Origin: Glutamicibacter mishrai
Lineage (GTDB): Bacteria; Actinomycetota; Actinomycetes; Actinomycetales; Micrococcaceae
Assembly (NCBI RefSeq): GCF_012221945.1
Contig: NZ_CP032549.1
Location: 2,976,001 to 3,040,000, forward strand
Direction: 5' to 3'
Length of the DNA stretch: 64,000 nucleotides
Every line of letters starts with the position of its first letter. Position 1 is the stretch's first letter. Shown here in pieces: positions 44,282 to 53,647 of the stretch. A model generated the notes under the pieces. The model saw only the letters and a program-made list of their open reading frames with translations, was not told the origin of the DNA and ran no database searches. A program made the position numbers and the translations under genes.

Positions 44282-45219
44282 ATTCTTTTACGTCGTGGGC
44301 GGCACTGTGCGGACTCGGATTTGGCCTTGGGATATGGATCATTCTGAGTAATCTTCCCGGATGGAGACAGATGGCGTTCGCAGAGCGAATTGCCCCACAC
44401 GTTCGCGTAGGTGTTAGGAGCTCTCGGATGCTTGAGGACTCCTGGCATTCGGAGTCGGGACACTCCGCTCTGGGTCAACTTGCGTCACCGGTGATTCTGC
44501 AGATCCGTAAATTCGCCACAAATCACAGCCCTTCAAATGACATCCTCAAGAAAAGGCTCAATGCCGCGGGCCTTGATATCAGCTTGATCGACTATCGGTC
44601 ACAGGAAATCATTTGTGCCTTGGCGGGCGTGGTTGCAGGATCCGTGTGCACAGCACTCGCGGCTATGCAATATAACTTGTCGGTCGTCTTTTCGATCCTC
44701 GTGGTTATTTGCTGTGGGGTGTTGGGGTACGCGTTGCGGGGTTGGTGGCTCGGGGAGCAAATCCATCGTAGAGCTCGCAAGATATTGACCCAATTTCCAA
44801 CCGTCGCAGAAGTCCTCGCACTGACTGTTGGCGCGGGGGAGTCCACCACTGGGGCGATTGAGCGAATCTCTCGTATCTGTCATGGAGTGATAGGCGACGA
44901 ATTCGTGAAGACCCTTAACGACATCCATGCCGGAACGCCGATGGTTCAAGCGATGCAGAATATGTCGGATCGCATGCAGGTTGGAACAATCGCCAGATTC
45001 GTCGACGCAATTGTCGTAGCCACGGAACGTGGAACTCCTCTTGCTCAGGTATTGCGCGATCAGGCGCAAGACGTTCGTGATGCATCAAAACGCGAACTCA
45101 TGGAGGTTGCCGGAAAACGGGAGATCCTGATGTTGGTTCCGGTTGTTTTTGGCATCCTTCCGTTGACCATCGTGTTTGCCGTATTCCCAGGATTAGCGCT
45201 ATTGGAGATGAGCTATTGA
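44278..45219 (+). CDS. tadC: Tad pilus inner-membrane protein TadC
   Basis: A 313-residue second platform protein. A T2SSF domain is visible in PTVAEVLALTVGAGESTTGAIERISR and TPLAQVLRDQAQDVRDASKRELMEVAGKREILMLVPVVFGILPLTIVFAVFPGLALL (in outline, residues about 250-310), with terminal helices. The start overlaps tadB by four bases. Confidence 0.87.
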   Translation: MNSFTSWAALCGLGFGLGIWIILSNLPGWRQMAFAERIAPHVRVGVRSSRMLEDSWHSESGHSALGQLASPVILQIRKFATNHSPSNDILKKRLNAAGLDISLIDYRSQEIICALAGVVAGSVCTALAAMQYNLSVVFSILVVICCGVLGYALRGWWLGEQIHRRARKILTQFPTVAEVLALTVGAGESTTGAIERISRICHGVIGDEFVKTLNDIHAGTPMVQAMQNMSDRMQVGTIARFVDAIVVATERGTPLAQVLRDQAQDVRDASKRELMEVAGKREILMLVPVVFGILPLTIVFAVFPGLALLEMSY

Positions 45220-45278
45220 TAGGAAAGAACAACGAGATCAAGCGCAACTTAAATCAACGAACCACTGGAAGGAAAGTC

Positions 45279-45512
45279 ATGTATAGCATTCAAGAATTCT
45301 TATTGGTCTTCTTCTTAAGAGGGGCATCGTTCATCAGAAGAATGTGGGCGAAAGTATCGCCGAAACTCGTGGACAGCAGAGGTGATGTGCCTGGTTGGGT
45401 CATGATCACCCTGATGTCAGCGGTCCTTGTGGCAGCTTTGCTGGCTATTGCGGGTCCACGACTTCAGGATCTATTCAATCAAGCCATTGATCGGGTCTCG
45501 GGCCTGGGCTAG
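45279..45512 (+). CDS. Small pilin-like protein of the Tad locus
   Basis: A 77-residue protein. SRGDVPGWVMITLMSAVLVAALL places a Gly before a hydrophobic helix like a type IV prepilin cleavage site, followed by a short C-terminal region (QDLFNQAIDRVSGLG). It is the best candidate for the major Flp pilin. The ATG at 45279 has GGAAGGAAAG eight bases upstream and is preferred to a TTG at 45216 that overlaps tadC. No classical Flp motif with Glu at position 5 after the Gly is present. Confidence 0.6.
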   Translation: MYSIQEFLLVFFLRGASFIRRMWAKVSPKLVDSRGDVPGWVMITLMSAVLVAALLAIAGPRLQDLFNQAIDRVSGLG

Positions 45513-45518
45513 CAGTCG

Positions 45519-45941
45519 ATGATGCGTTACGTCGTGTTCCGGAGTAAACCGCGATTTCTGCGACGGCTAGTGGGAGATTCCCAAGGATCTGCCGTTGCAG
45601 AATTTGTCATGATCACGACGTTGTTGGTCCTCATTGCGATGACGCTGATCCAACTCGCACTCGTTCTGCATGTGCGTAATACGTTGATCGATGCTGCTTC
45701 CAATGGTGCTCACTATGGTGCCTTGGCGAATCGGTCAAGCGCTGACGCCCAAGACAGAACTCAACGCTTGATCGCAGAGAGCTTGCATGCAGGTTTTGCT
45801 GGCAACGTCGGTGTTCAAACCGCACAAATCGGCGAGAACCAGGTAATTACAGTATCGGTTGATACGCGAGTGCCCCTGATCGGATTGCTACCGAACGGCT
45901 GGGATCTCCATGTGCAAGGCGAAGCGGTGAAATATGGCTGA
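45519..45941 (+). CDS. TadE-like pseudopilin 1
   Basis: A 140-residue TadE-family protein: a short basic N-terminus, then GSAVAEFVMITTLLVLIAMTLIQLALVLHVRNTLIDAASNGAHYGAL with a hydrophobic helix and conserved Glu after the cleavage-like Gly-Ser. The C-terminus is extracellular. Minor pilin of the Tad pilus. Start ATG at 45519 (a second ATG follows at once); six bases after the pilin-like gene. Confidence 0.8.
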   Translation: MMRYVVFRSKPRFLRRLVGDSQGSAVAEFVMITTLLVLIAMTLIQLALVLHVRNTLIDAASNGAHYGALANRSSADAQDRTQRLIAESLHAGFAGNVGVQTAQIGENQVITVSVDTRVPLIGLLPNGWDLHVQGEAVKYG

Positions 45942-46380
45942 TTTACGACAGGCGATTTCGGCGTTCCTGCGCAAAACAGCACGCGACGAAGACGGAAGTG
46001 CGATCGTGGAGTTTGTATTTGCGGCAACAGTGTTGCTAATTCCCATGGTCTACCTGATCCTTGCTGCCAGCCATCTGCAAGCTGGAAGCTATGCGGTGGT
46101 TGGCGCTGCCGACCAAGCAGCGAAGGTCTTTGCCATTTCCGATACGCCAGTTCAGGCCCAATTGAATGCAAGGGAAACAGTCAGCCGTGCGATGAGCAAC
46201 TTTGGGTATACCGATGCGACAACCACTATTTCCTGCGACGCTGAGTGTCTGAGCCCGGGAAGCGTTGCAACGATCACCGTTGAGCTTGATGTCCCCTTGC
46301 CCTTCGTCTCTGAGATGTTTGAAGCTTCGGTATTTTCAGTTGATGCAGCCGCATCTCAGAGGGTTGATCAATTTGGCTAG
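45934..46380 (+). CDS. TadE/TadF-like pseudopilin 2
   Basis: A 148-residue protein with DEDGSAIVEFVFAATVLLIPMVYLIL, the TadE/F hydrophobic segment, then a soluble part with two cysteines (SCDAECLS) that may form a disulfide. It overlaps the preceding gene by eight bases, so is co-translated. Confidence 0.78.
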   Translation: MADLRQAISAFLRKTARDEDGSAIVEFVFAATVLLIPMVYLILAASHLQAGSYAVVGAADQAAKVFAISDTPVQAQLNARETVSRAMSNFGYTDATTTISCDAECLSPGSVATITVELDVPLPFVSEMFEASVFSVDAAASQRVDQFG

Positions 46381-46828
46381 GCGCAAGATCGTAAAGAATC
46401 GGATCTCTTCGGATGAAGGACAGTCCTTGGTACTCGCTATCGGCCTCTGCGCCGTAACGCTCTTGACGATTTCGGTCGTCTTAGCTGCTAGCGCAGTCAA
46501 CCTGAAAGCACGCCAACTGTTGTCTATCGCCGACGGAGCAGTGGTCGCTGCAGTCGATGAGTTTGAATTCGTAGCCGATGGGCCAAACCCCCGAATTGAA
46601 TTGAACCAACAAAGGGTCCAGCAAGCGGTAAGCAGGTACCTGTCCGATGTTGGAGCTGCCGGCAGAATTGATAATTTACGGATTTCTTCAGTGAGTATCC
46701 GCTCTGACGGGCAGGGAGCCACGCTTCAACTTTCAGGATCCGTTCAACCGCCGATTGTCGGTTGGATTGTTCCGAATGGGGTTCCGATTACAGTGAACTC
46801 CACGGCTCAGACGGTACTCAGCCGATAA
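46373..46828 (+). CDS. TadG-like / putative Flp pilus-associated protein
   Basis: A 151-residue protein. SSDEGQSLVLAIGLCAVTLLTISVVLAASAVNLKARQLLSIADGA fits the N-terminal anchored helix of Tad-locus proteins (DUF/RcpC-TadG type). The start is uncertain: TTG 46373 (with GAGGG nine bases upstream, overlapping the previous stop) is preferred over TTG 46364. It is the last Tad gene before prfB. No TadV prepilin peptidase or TadZ gene is present in the locus. Confidence 0.65.
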   Translation: MARRKIVKNRISSDEGQSLVLAIGLCAVTLLTISVVLAASAVNLKARQLLSIADGAVVAAVDEFEFVADGPNPRIELNQQRVQQAVSRYLSDVGAAGRIDNLRISSVSIRSDGQGATLQLSGSVQPPIVGWIVPNGVPITVNSTAQTVLSR

Positions 46829-46875
46829 CGGAGGAATCAGGGATTGCCACCGAAATGACGTAGTCTTAGAAGACC

Positions 46876-47991
46876 ATGGCAAAAACTGACTTCTCTGCTG
46901 AAATCCGCACACTGCGCTCAACTTTCGCTGCAATTGAAGATGTAAGCGATGTCGATCAGATCAAGGCTGACATTGCGACGCTCTCTGAGGAAGCAGGCGC
47001 CCCTGATCTTTGGGACGATCCCGCAGCTGCGCAAATTGTCACCAGCAAGCTTTCTTACCGCCAGTCGGAACTCGAACGGCTGACTAAGCTCAAAACCCGT
47101 ATTGATGATCTTGAAGTACTCGTTGAGCTGGCTGAACTCGAAGACGACGACGAAACGTTGCAGGAAGCCGATAAAGAACTCGTCAGCATTCACAAGGCCT
47201 TGGACGATCTTGAAATTGTCACCTTGCTTAACGGCGAATTTGATTCGCGTGGTGCCGTGGTGACCATCCGCTCGGGTGCCGGCGGCGTCGATGCCGCGGA
47301 CTTTGCTGAGATGCTCATGCGCATGTATCTGCGTTGGGCCGAAAAGCGCGGTTACAAGGCGACCGTGATGGACACTTCGTACGCGGAAGAAGCTGGCCTG
47401 AAGTCGGCTACTTTTGAAATCGATGAGCCATACGCATTTGGCACTTTGTCCGTTGAAGCTGGAACGCACCGCCTCGTGCGAATTTCTCCTTTTGACAACC
47501 AGGGGCGGCGCCAAACTTCATTTGCCGCTGTTGAAGTCGTCCCTTTGATTGAACAGACCGACAGCATCGAAATCCCTGAATCTGAGATTCGTGTGGACGT
47601 GTTTCGGTCGTCCGGTCCTGGCGGACAGAGCGTTAACACGACAGACTCGGCAGTTCGCATGACACATATCCCAACGGGTGTTGTTGTTTCTATGCAGAAT
47701 GAAAAGTCGCAGATTCAGAACCGAGCTGCCGCGCTTCGTGTTTTGCAATCCAGACTCCTGCTCTTGAAAAAGGAACAGGAAGATGCTCAGAAAAAAGAGT
47801 TTGCCGGTGATGTGAAAGCCTCATGGGGCGATCAAATGCGTTCGTACGTGCTCAATCCGTATCAGATGGTTAAGGATCTGCGCACCGAACATGAAGTTGG
47901 AAATACTCAAGCGGTGCTTGACGGCGAAATCGATGATTTCATCGATGCCGGCATCCGCTGGCGTGCAGGACAGCGCCGCCCGAGCAAATAG
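46876..47991 (+). CDS. prfB: Peptide chain release factor 2
   Basis: A 371-residue RF2. The SPF tripeptide that recognises UGA/UAA is in RISPFD; GGQ is in [16 protein letters not shown]. One uninterrupted frame encodes it from ATG 46876, so the +1 programmed frameshift of many bacteria is absent, as usual in actinobacteria. It is followed by the ftsEX operon, a common actinobacterial order. Confidence 0.96.
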   Translation: MAKTDFSAEIRTLRSTFAAIEDVSDVDQIKADIATLSEEAGAPDLWDDPAAAQIVTSKLSYRQSELERLTKLKTRIDDLEVLVELAELEDDDETLQEADKELVSIHKALDDLEIVTLLNGEFDSRGAVVTIRSGAGGVDAADFAEMLMRMYLRWAEKRGYKATVMDTSYAEEAGLKSATFEIDEPYAFGTLSVEAGTHRLVRISPFDNQGRRQTSFAAVEVVPLIEQTDSIEIPESEIRVDVFRSSGPGGQSVNTTDSAVRMTHIPTGVVVSMQNEKSQIQNRAAALRVLQSRLLLLKKEQEDAQKKEFAGDVKASWGDQMRSYVLNPYQMVKDLRTEHEVGNTQAVLDGEIDDFIDAGIRWRAGQRRPSK

Positions 47992-48206
47992 TAGATCTCG
48001 CGAATACTTATCGAGTTGGATGGACTTGCCACAAATAGTGTAAGTATCATCACCGAAGCTCTACATGGAGAGCGAAAGACATCAGGTCATTCAAGATCTC
48101 TGCCATTTTTCCTGGCTGTGCGTATCAGATGAATATGGCAACACACCTAGGATTTAGGCGGGTTCGGCGGGTTGCACCGATAGTGTTTGGAACACTGGCG
48201 CATCTA

Positions 48207-48235
48207 TTGACGTTTGATCTCGAGATAGGTATTCG
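48207..48235 (+). promoter_or_regulatory. Putative promoter of ftsEX
   Basis: TTGACG, 17 bp spacer, TATTCG, in the 280-bp gap after prfB, with the ftsE start 36 bp downstream. The rest of the gap (47992-48206) shows no gene I can support. Confidence 0.5.
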
Positions 48236-48271
48236 TGGGTCGCGCCCCGACGAAGACTAGCGATTGAAGAC

Positions 48272-49069
48272 ATGATTAAATTCGAAAACGTCTCGATGGT
48301 TTATGAGCCAAGACAGCAGAACGCTGCATTGGACGATATAAACATCGAGATCAGCCGCGGCGAATTCGCCTTTTTGGTCGGTGAATCCGGTTCCGGAAAA
48401 TCGACCTTCCTGAGTTTGGTGCTCCGTGAAAAGCGATCCACCGACGGAGCTGTTTACGTTGCAGGGCAGAACCTGAACCGGATCCCGAGCCGACGCGTGC
48501 CAAAACTGCGTCGCGATATCGGGTTCGTCTTCCAGGATTTCCGGCTATTGCGCGAACGCACGGTCTTTGACAACGTGGCTTTCGCGATGGAAGTCATTGG
48601 TGCTTCGCGAGCACAGATCCGTGAACGTGTTCCCGACGCATTGAAGCTTGTAGGACTTGAAGACAAGGCTCGCCGCAAGCCAACTGAACTGTCGGGCGGT
48701 GAACAGCAGCGAGTAGGTATTGCACGTGCCATCGTCAATAAGCCGTCGATCCTGTTGGCCGATGAGCCTACCGGTAACCTCGACCGAAAAAACAGCATCG
48801 AAGTCATGAACGTGCTGAACCGCATCAATCAAAACGGCACCACCGTTTTGATGGCGACGCATGCACATGAACTTGTCAGCGAATATCGTCATCGCGTGAT
48901 TGAACTGCAGCGCGGACAGGTGATCCGCGATGAGATCGAAGGCCAGTACACGCCAATGACCACCGTGGTGAACCAGGATGGTTCCCGAGAACTCCTCTTG
49001 GGCGATTCCGCTGTGGAGCACGACGAATATTCGCAGGTTGCTGAGGACCAGAAAGATGAGGACCAGTGA
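48272..49069 (+). CDS. ftsE: Cell division ATPase FtsE
   Basis: A 265-residue ABC ATPase. Walker A GESGSGKST, signature LSGGEQQRVGIARA, Walker B ILLADEPTGNLD, H-loop ATHAHELV. The C-terminal 35 residues after about 230 are an acidic extension not found in E. coli FtsE (222 residues). It works with FtsX to drive cell-wall hydrolase activation at the septum. Its stop overlaps the ftsX GTG. Confidence 0.95.
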   Translation: MIKFENVSMVYEPRQQNAALDDINIEISRGEFAFLVGESGSGKSTFLSLVLREKRSTDGAVYVAGQNLNRIPSRRVPKLRRDIGFVFQDFRLLRERTVFDNVAFAMEVIGASRAQIRERVPDALKLVGLEDKARRKPTELSGGEQQRVGIARAIVNKPSILLADEPTGNLDRKNSIEVMNVLNRINQNGTTVLMATHAHELVSEYRHRVIELQRGQVIRDEIEGQYTPMTTVVNQDGSRELLLGDSAVEHDEYSQVAEDQKDEDQ

Positions 49070-49980
49070 GACTAGGATTTATTCTCCGCGAAGCGGCGAA
49101 AGGCCTTCGGCAGAATATCGTCATGGTCGTTTCGGTCGTACTGGTGACTTTCGTATCGCTGACGTTCGTTGGCGCTTCGATCCTTCTGCAGCTGCAGATC
49201 AACCAGATGAAGGGTTACTGGTATGACCGCATGGAGGTAGCGATCTACCTCTGCGACGACACCAGCACCTCACCGAATTGTGGTGGAAACGAAGTCACCG
49301 ACGCGCAGCGACAGAACATCGAAAAGGTTCTCAAGTCTGAGCAGCTGGCCCCTTACATCAAGGAATATGCCTACGAGTCGAAGGACCAGGCGTATAAGAA
49401 CTTCCTTGATCAGTACGAGAATTCATCCCTGGTTGACCAGATCACTCCGGCCCAGCTGCCCGAGTCTTTCCGAGTTGCGCTGGTAGATCCCGAAAAGTAT
49501 CCGGTGATCAATGAAGCGTTCTCGACGGTCGACGGTGTGGATTCCGTGATCGATCAGAGGGACTTGCTTGAGAAGGTCTTCCAACTCGTCCGGGTGGCGT
49601 CAGCTGCGGCCGCAGTGGTGGCCATCGTCATGATTGTTTGCGCCGTCTTGCTTACCGGCACGACTATCCAGCTCTCGGCAATGCACCGACGCTTGGAAAC
49701 AACCATCATGAGACTGGTCGGAGCTTCAAAAGCGACGATTCAGCTTCCATTTATTATTGAAGGTGTTATTGCTTCGTTGATAGGTGGATTGCTGGCTTCG
49801 GGTACTTTGTGGCTGCTCCTCAAGTTCCTCGTTGAAGACAAACTCGCTAGCGAAAATGTCGGCGTTGCCTTCATTTCGACGGGTGAAGTTTGGCTCGTTG
49901 CGCCTGTCCTCTTGATAATTGGTATCGTTTTGGCCACAATTTCATCAGTGGTAACGTTGAAGCGTTACCTGAAGGTTTAG
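49066..49980 (+). CDS. ftsX: Cell division permease FtsX
   Basis: A 304-residue membrane protein with four helices: TM1 near 22-45, then an extracellular domain (about 50-180) containing CDDTSTSPNCGG with two cysteines that may pair, and three C-terminal helices (LRVASAAAAVVAIVMIVCAVLL and later). FtsX couples FtsE ATP hydrolysis to extracellular peptidases. GTG 49066 overlaps ftsE (GTGA). Confidence 0.94.
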   Translation: MRLGFILREAAKGLRQNIVMVVSVVLVTFVSLTFVGASILLQLQINQMKGYWYDRMEVAIYLCDDTSTSPNCGGNEVTDAQRQNIEKVLKSEQLAPYIKEYAYESKDQAYKNFLDQYENSSLVDQITPAQLPESFRVALVDPEKYPVINEAFSTVDGVDSVIDQRDLLEKVFQLVRVASAAAAVVAIVMIVCAVLLTGTTIQLSAMHRRLETTIMRLVGASKATIQLPFIIEGVIASLIGGLLASGTLWLLLKFLVEDKLASENVGVAFISTGEVWLVAPVLLIIGIVLATISSVVTLKRYLKV

Positions 49981-50035
49981 CCGAAACGTTATCTTCGGCC
50001 TATCTGAAGCACGACGAAACTCTCTAAGGAGCCAC

Positions 50036-51469
50036 ATGCTGTCCAACGCAGTGCGAAGTAAGTTCTTGCGCGCCACCCTTGGTGGCGCGATGGCACTGGC
50101 TTTAACGTTGCCAGCTGGGCTAGTCGTTGCTGACGAGCTGGATGACAAGAAGGCTCAGGTTGAGGGAAACATCAACAACCTTGAGCAAGACATGGAATTC
50201 CTGGACGCCGACATTCAGGCGACAGACCAGAAGCTGCGTGAGCAGCAGGCACAGGTCCCTGCGGCAGAGCAGGCATTGGCTGACGCGCAGAGCCGCGTCG
50301 CCAATGCCCAAGCGGCTGTCGCTGACCTGAATGACCGACTGATCGCCGCCCAGGGCACTCGCGATCAAGTTGCAGCTGAAATCGAGGCGAATGCCAAGAA
50401 GATCTCCGAAGCAAAAGAAGCCATGGCTTCGATCGCATCGGAAGCCTACAAGCGCGGCGGCGTCTCTAGTGGCCTGGACATGATCCTGAATATGGATTCG
50501 GCCACCGAGATCGCCGACGGGTTGGACCTTGCGAATCGTGCGATGGAATCGCAGAGCGCAACCTACAACGATCTTGCGCAAGAGCAAGCGAACAACGAGA
50601 ACAACAAGGTTCGACTTGATGCTGTTGAGAAGGAAATCTCATCGCTCAAGTCCCAAGCCGAGGACGCGCTGGCTCAAGAGCAGGCAGCCCGGACTCAGGC
50701 ACAGAACGCGAAGAATGAACTGGACGCGCTGGTTGCCAGCACCGAAAAACTTGGCGCTGAGCTCGAAGCCAAGAAGCCTCAGATTCAGGCCAAGCTGGCT
50801 TCGCAGCAGAAGGAATACGCTCAGGTTCAGGCTGACATCAAGGAACGCCAGGAACGTTTGCTGCGCGAAGAAGCTGAACGCAAGCGCAAGGCGGCAGAAG
50901 CTGAAGCCAAGCGCAAGGCGGCATACGAAGCCGAGCAGAAGCGTCTGGCCGAGGAAGCTGCGGCAAAGAAGAAGGCCTACAAGAAGAAGGCCTATGTTCC
51001 TTCGACCCCTGCGGAACCTGAGGTCAACACTTCCAATGGTTCCAGCGCCTGGGGCTTGGTAAAGCCGACTACCAGCAACAATCTCACCTCCAGCTTCGGG
51101 TGGCGCCCAACGCCTGCCGGAACCATTGACTACGGTGGACAGGGCGGATACGTTCACGCCGGAATCGACTGGGGCTTCGGCGGCCAGTGCGGTGCGCCAA
51201 TTACGGCTGCAGCTGACGGTGAAGTGTGGATGGCCGGTTGGGGCGGTACTTCCGGAAATAAGGTTCTTATTTCCCACGGTGTCGTCAAGGGCAAGGCCTT
51301 GGCCACCGGTTACCACCATATGTCGCGCGTTGCCGTTAGCGTGGGGCAGCACGTGAAGCAGGGCCAGGTTATTGGCTACGTTGGCACTACCGGTAACTCC
51401 ACTGGATGCCACCTGCACTTCGAAACGGTCGTCAACGGCACGGCCGTGAACCCATTGGGACTTCTCTAG
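50036..51469 (+). CDS. M23 (LytM) peptidoglycan peptidase, EnvC-like
   Basis: A 477-residue secreted protein. Signal peptide about residues 1-32 (MALALTLPAGLVVA). A long coiled coil follows (about 35-310, rich in Glu, Gln, Ala, Lys), then a Pro/Lys linker and a C-terminal LytM domain (about 345-477). All zinc and catalytic residues are visible: HAGIDWG (H-x3-D), HHMSR and HLHFE. In E. coli EnvC the LytM site is degenerate and it only activates amidases; here the site is complete. The gene follows ftsX by 55 bp, so it is probably the FtsEX-regulated hydrolase. AAGGAG precedes the ATG. Confidence 0.92.
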   Translation: MLSNAVRSKFLRATLGGAMALALTLPAGLVVADELDDKKAQVEGNINNLEQDMEFLDADIQATDQKLREQQAQVPAAEQALADAQSRVANAQAAVADLNDRLIAAQGTRDQVAAEIEANAKKISEAKEAMASIASEAYKRGGVSSGLDMILNMDSATEIADGLDLANRAMESQSATYNDLAQEQANNENNKVRLDAVEKEISSLKSQAEDALAQEQAARTQAQNAKNELDALVASTEKLGAELEAKKPQIQAKLASQQKEYAQVQADIKERQERLLREEAERKRKAAEAEAKRKAAYEAEQKRLAEEAAAKKKAYKKKAYVPSTPAEPEVNTSNGSSAWGLVKPTTSNNLTSSFGWRPTPAGTIDYGGQGGYVHAGIDWGFGGQCGAPITAAADGEVWMAGWGGTSGNKVLISHGVVKGKALATGYHHMSRVAVSVGQHVKQGQVIGYVGTTGNSTGCHLHFETVVNGTAVNPLGLL

Positions 51470-51523
51470 CGCTAGACTTGTAGTCTGCGTGCGAGAATCC
51501 GTACGCGACATGCAAGGAGTAAC

Positions 51524-51997
51524 GTGGCTAAGAAGAATCAAGAAGATCGGGTGATCGCGAGCAACCGCAAGGCGCGCCACGATTTTGAAATCCTCGATAC
51601 CTTCGAAGCTGGCATGGTCCTCACTGGAACCGAAGTAAAGTCGCTGCGCGAAGGCAAAGCTTCGCTCGTTGACGGCTTCGGCCAGTTCTACCGTGGTGAG
51701 CTTTATATCGAGAACGTCTACATCCCGGAGTACCTCAACGGCTCGTGGACCAATCATGCGGCACGTCGCCGTCGTAAGCTCTTGCTCCACCGCCAAGAAC
51801 TGCTCAAGATCGAACGCAAGATCGGTGAAGCCGGCTTGACCGTTGTTCCGCTGAGCTTGTACTTCAAGTCGGGGCGGGCAAAAATCGAGATCGGCGTTGC
51901 TCGAGGCAAGCGCGAGTATGACAAGCGCCAGACCTTGCGAGAGCAGCAGGATAATCGCGAAGCATTGCGAGCCATGCGCGAGCGCAACCGCCGCTAG
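51524..51997 (+). CDS. smpB: SsrA-binding protein SmpB
   Basis: A 157-residue OB-fold protein. [34 protein letters not shown] is the conserved tmRNA-binding core, [23 protein letters not shown] the C-terminal region. It delivers tmRNA to stalled ribosomes. GTG start with AAGGAG nine bases upstream. ssrA follows. Confidence 0.97.
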   Translation: MAKKNQEDRVIASNRKARHDFEILDTFEAGMVLTGTEVKSLREGKASLVDGFGQFYRGELYIENVYIPEYLNGSWTNHAARRRRKLLLHRQELLKIERKIGEAGLTVVPLSLYFKSGRAKIEIGVARGKREYDKRQTLREQQDNREALRAMRERNRR

Positions 51998-52027
51998 CGC
52001 AGAGATTTGGTTGTGGCGCATCTTGCT

Positions 52028-52059
52028 TTGGGGAGACCGGGCAAATGAGCTATGATTGA
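52028..52059 (+). promoter_or_regulatory. Putative ssrA promoter
   Basis: TTGGGG, 17 bp, TATGAT (about 52028-52056), 60 bp upstream of the mature tmRNA 5' end. The CACGCC-TTCG-GGCGTG hairpin at 52065-52080 would be in the 5' leader removed by RNase P. Confidence 0.45.
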
Positions 52060-52115
52060 TAGACACGCCTTCGGGCGTGGTTGCATCCGGGAAACCGGGA
52101 CTGACAACAAAATAC

Positions 52116-52481
52116 GGGGATGATCGGTTTCGACGGTGTGAGTCGCGACAGATGAAGCGGGCCGAGGACGCAAAGTTATCTCGTAAACGCCCTTTGCAAA
52201 CCAATAAGTGCCGAATCAAAGCGCACTGACTTCGCTCTCGCTGCCTAAGCAGCCAGACAGTCCGTTAGCCAGAGGTTGCTATCGCCTCTGATCCTAACGT
52301 CATTTAGATAGCCACTGTATCCAGCGGTCGTTACCGCTGTTGGGTACATATTTAGGTAACTGTGCCCGGATCAACCACATGTTTGCGTGATGGTTGGGGC
52401 AGAGAAAATCCGCAGCAAACTGCGCCCGGAGAAGACCTGGCAACACCACATCGGACGGGAGTTCAATTCTCCCCATCTCCA
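52116..52481 (+). ncRNA. ssrA: Transfer-messenger RNA (tmRNA)
   Basis: A 366-nt tmRNA. Acceptor GGGGATG (52116-52122) pairs with CATCTCC (52474-52480), T arm GGGAG-TTCAATT-CTCCC, then discriminator A; the CCA end is not encoded and must be added. The tag ORF (52210-52248) starts at a GCC resume codon and reads AESKRTDFALAA-stop. The ALAA end is the ClpXP degron. It follows smpB. Confidence 0.97.
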
Positions 52482-52488
52482 CATTTTG

Positions 52489-52531
52489 AAGCTCTGGAAC
52501 CAGGCATTGTGCCTGGTTCCAGAGCTTTTTT
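52489..52531 (+). terminator. Strong terminator after ssrA
   Basis: A perfect 18-bp stem AAGCTCTGGAACCAGGCA/TGCCTGGTTCCAGAGCTT with a TTG loop, followed by TTTT. Canonical rho-independent terminator. Confidence 0.95.
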
Positions 52532-52714
52532 GTTTGTAAATCATTCGCCACGCCTCACGCTGCCCCCATGGATAAAGACCTCCTGTCTGGCGCTAAACAC
52601 TTGTGGAACTTCGCGAGTCTATTCGCGGCTTTGAGGATTTACACATAGACTTGAGATGAAAGCCGGAGATAACTGGTCGGTGGACAGCGTGGAATTGGAG
52701 TGAGATTAAAGTCG

Positions 52715-53188
52715 ATGGGTAAAAAAGGCTCCCAGCGGGTATCACCGTTCCTTTCGGGCATCTACGCGGTGGTTGCCTTCCTGCTTGAGGTAGGACTGCT
52801 TTTTGCAGCCGCTCTCGCGGCAATCGCGTTCATTCCTTGGCCAATGATTCTGGCTATTTTGGTAGTTGTCATCCCATTGCTGGTGATTTGGTCGCTCTTC
52901 TTCTCGCCGAAGGCCGTGGTCAAGCTCCGTTTGCGCACTCGCGTCCTGCTGATCCACATCATCTACTTGATCGGTGCCTACGTACTGTGGCTCAGCGTTG
53001 ACCACAGTTTTTACGACCAATCCCAAATCTGGGCGATTGCCATGCTGTCGCTCACGGGGATCAGCGCGATTTTGGTTCTCGCTACCGGCGGCTATGTGGT
53101 GCCGCACGATCGCACTCCGAAACCGGTCAAACCTGCCCCCAACCGCCAAGCTACCGGAGCACCCAAGGGACGGCGAGCCGCCCGCTAG
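52715..53188 (+). CDS. DUF2568-family membrane protein
   Basis: A 157-residue protein with four or so membrane helices (LSGIYAVVAFLLEVGLLFAAALAAIAF, MILAILVVVIPLLVIWSLFF and two more) and a basic, Pro-rich C-terminal tail. The YrdB-like layout, with short helices and FSPKAVVKLR between helices, fits DUF2568. Start ATG 52715 or GTG 52700 in the same frame; neither has an ideal ribosome site. A clear terminator follows. Confidence 0.7.
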   Translation: MGKKGSQRVSPFLSGIYAVVAFLLEVGLLFAAALAAIAFIPWPMILAILVVVIPLLVIWSLFFSPKAVVKLRLRTRVLLIHIIYLIGAYVLWLSVDHSFYDQSQIWAIAMLSLTGISAILVLATGGYVVPHDRTPKPVKPAPNRQATGAPKGRRAAR

Positions 53189-53192
53189 CAAT

Positions 53193-53222
53193 AAAGCCCA
53201 GCCTCGAAAGGCTGGGCTTTTA
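53193..53222. terminator. Terminator between DUF2568 gene and crcB
   Basis: AAAGCCCAGCC/GGCTGGGCTTT with a TCGAAA loop and following T run; it can serve both convergent genes. Confidence 0.9.
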
Positions 53223-53260
53223 CTTTTTGCAGGGGAGTCGGAATATTCTTCGCTACGTGC

Positions 53261-53647
53261 CTAGAGCAGCGAAGCGAGCAGATAACCGCCGTAAGCCGCG
53301 AGGACAGAAGCGGCTAAAGTGCCGAGCGCGTATACCAGGCTGGCGAGGGTGTGTCCGGCCCGCAGCAGGCGCAGGGTATCAAAACTGGCCGTTGAGAAGG
53401 TGGTGTAGCCACCGAGCAACCCGGTGCCCATGGCAAGCAGCCACGCGCTATCTATATCGGTGATGGCCAGCAGGCCGGTGAGGAAACCGAGCAGCAGCGA
53501 GCCGGAAATATTAATCGTGAACGTGCCCCACGGAACTATGCCGCTGATTCGCGACGAGATGAATGAGTCGAGGACATAGCGCAGCACCGCACCCAGTCCG
53601 CCGCACAGCGCAACGACTACAAAGAGCGCCAGGGTCATAGCCATCAT
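53261..53647 (-). CDS. crcB: Fluoride channel subunit CrcB (Fluc), copy 1
   Basis: A 128-residue four-helix protein exporting fluoride. TINISGSLLLGFL carries the conserved N and S, and GLLGGYTTFSTASFDTL the fluoride-track Phe box. Its ATG overlaps the end of copy 2. Gram-positive Fluc channels often use two different subunits encoded in tandem, as here. No fluoride riboswitch could be seen upstream. Confidence 0.92.
   Translation of the reverse strand: MMAMTLALFVVVALCGGLGAVLRYVLDSFISSRISGIVPWGTFTINISGSLLLGFLTGLLAITDIDSAWLLAMGTGLLGGYTTFSTASFDTLRLLRAGHTLASLVYALGTLAASVLAAYGGYLLASLL

Noticed and set aside
48130..48259. Short ORF (MNMATHLGF...) before ftsE
   Set aside because: No ribosome site, covers the likely ftsE promoter, and lacks any recognisable feature.
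52065..52080. CACGCC-TTCG-GGCGTG hairpin as an smpB terminator
   Set aside because: No T run follows and it lies after the likely ssrA promoter; more likely it is part of the ssrA precursor.
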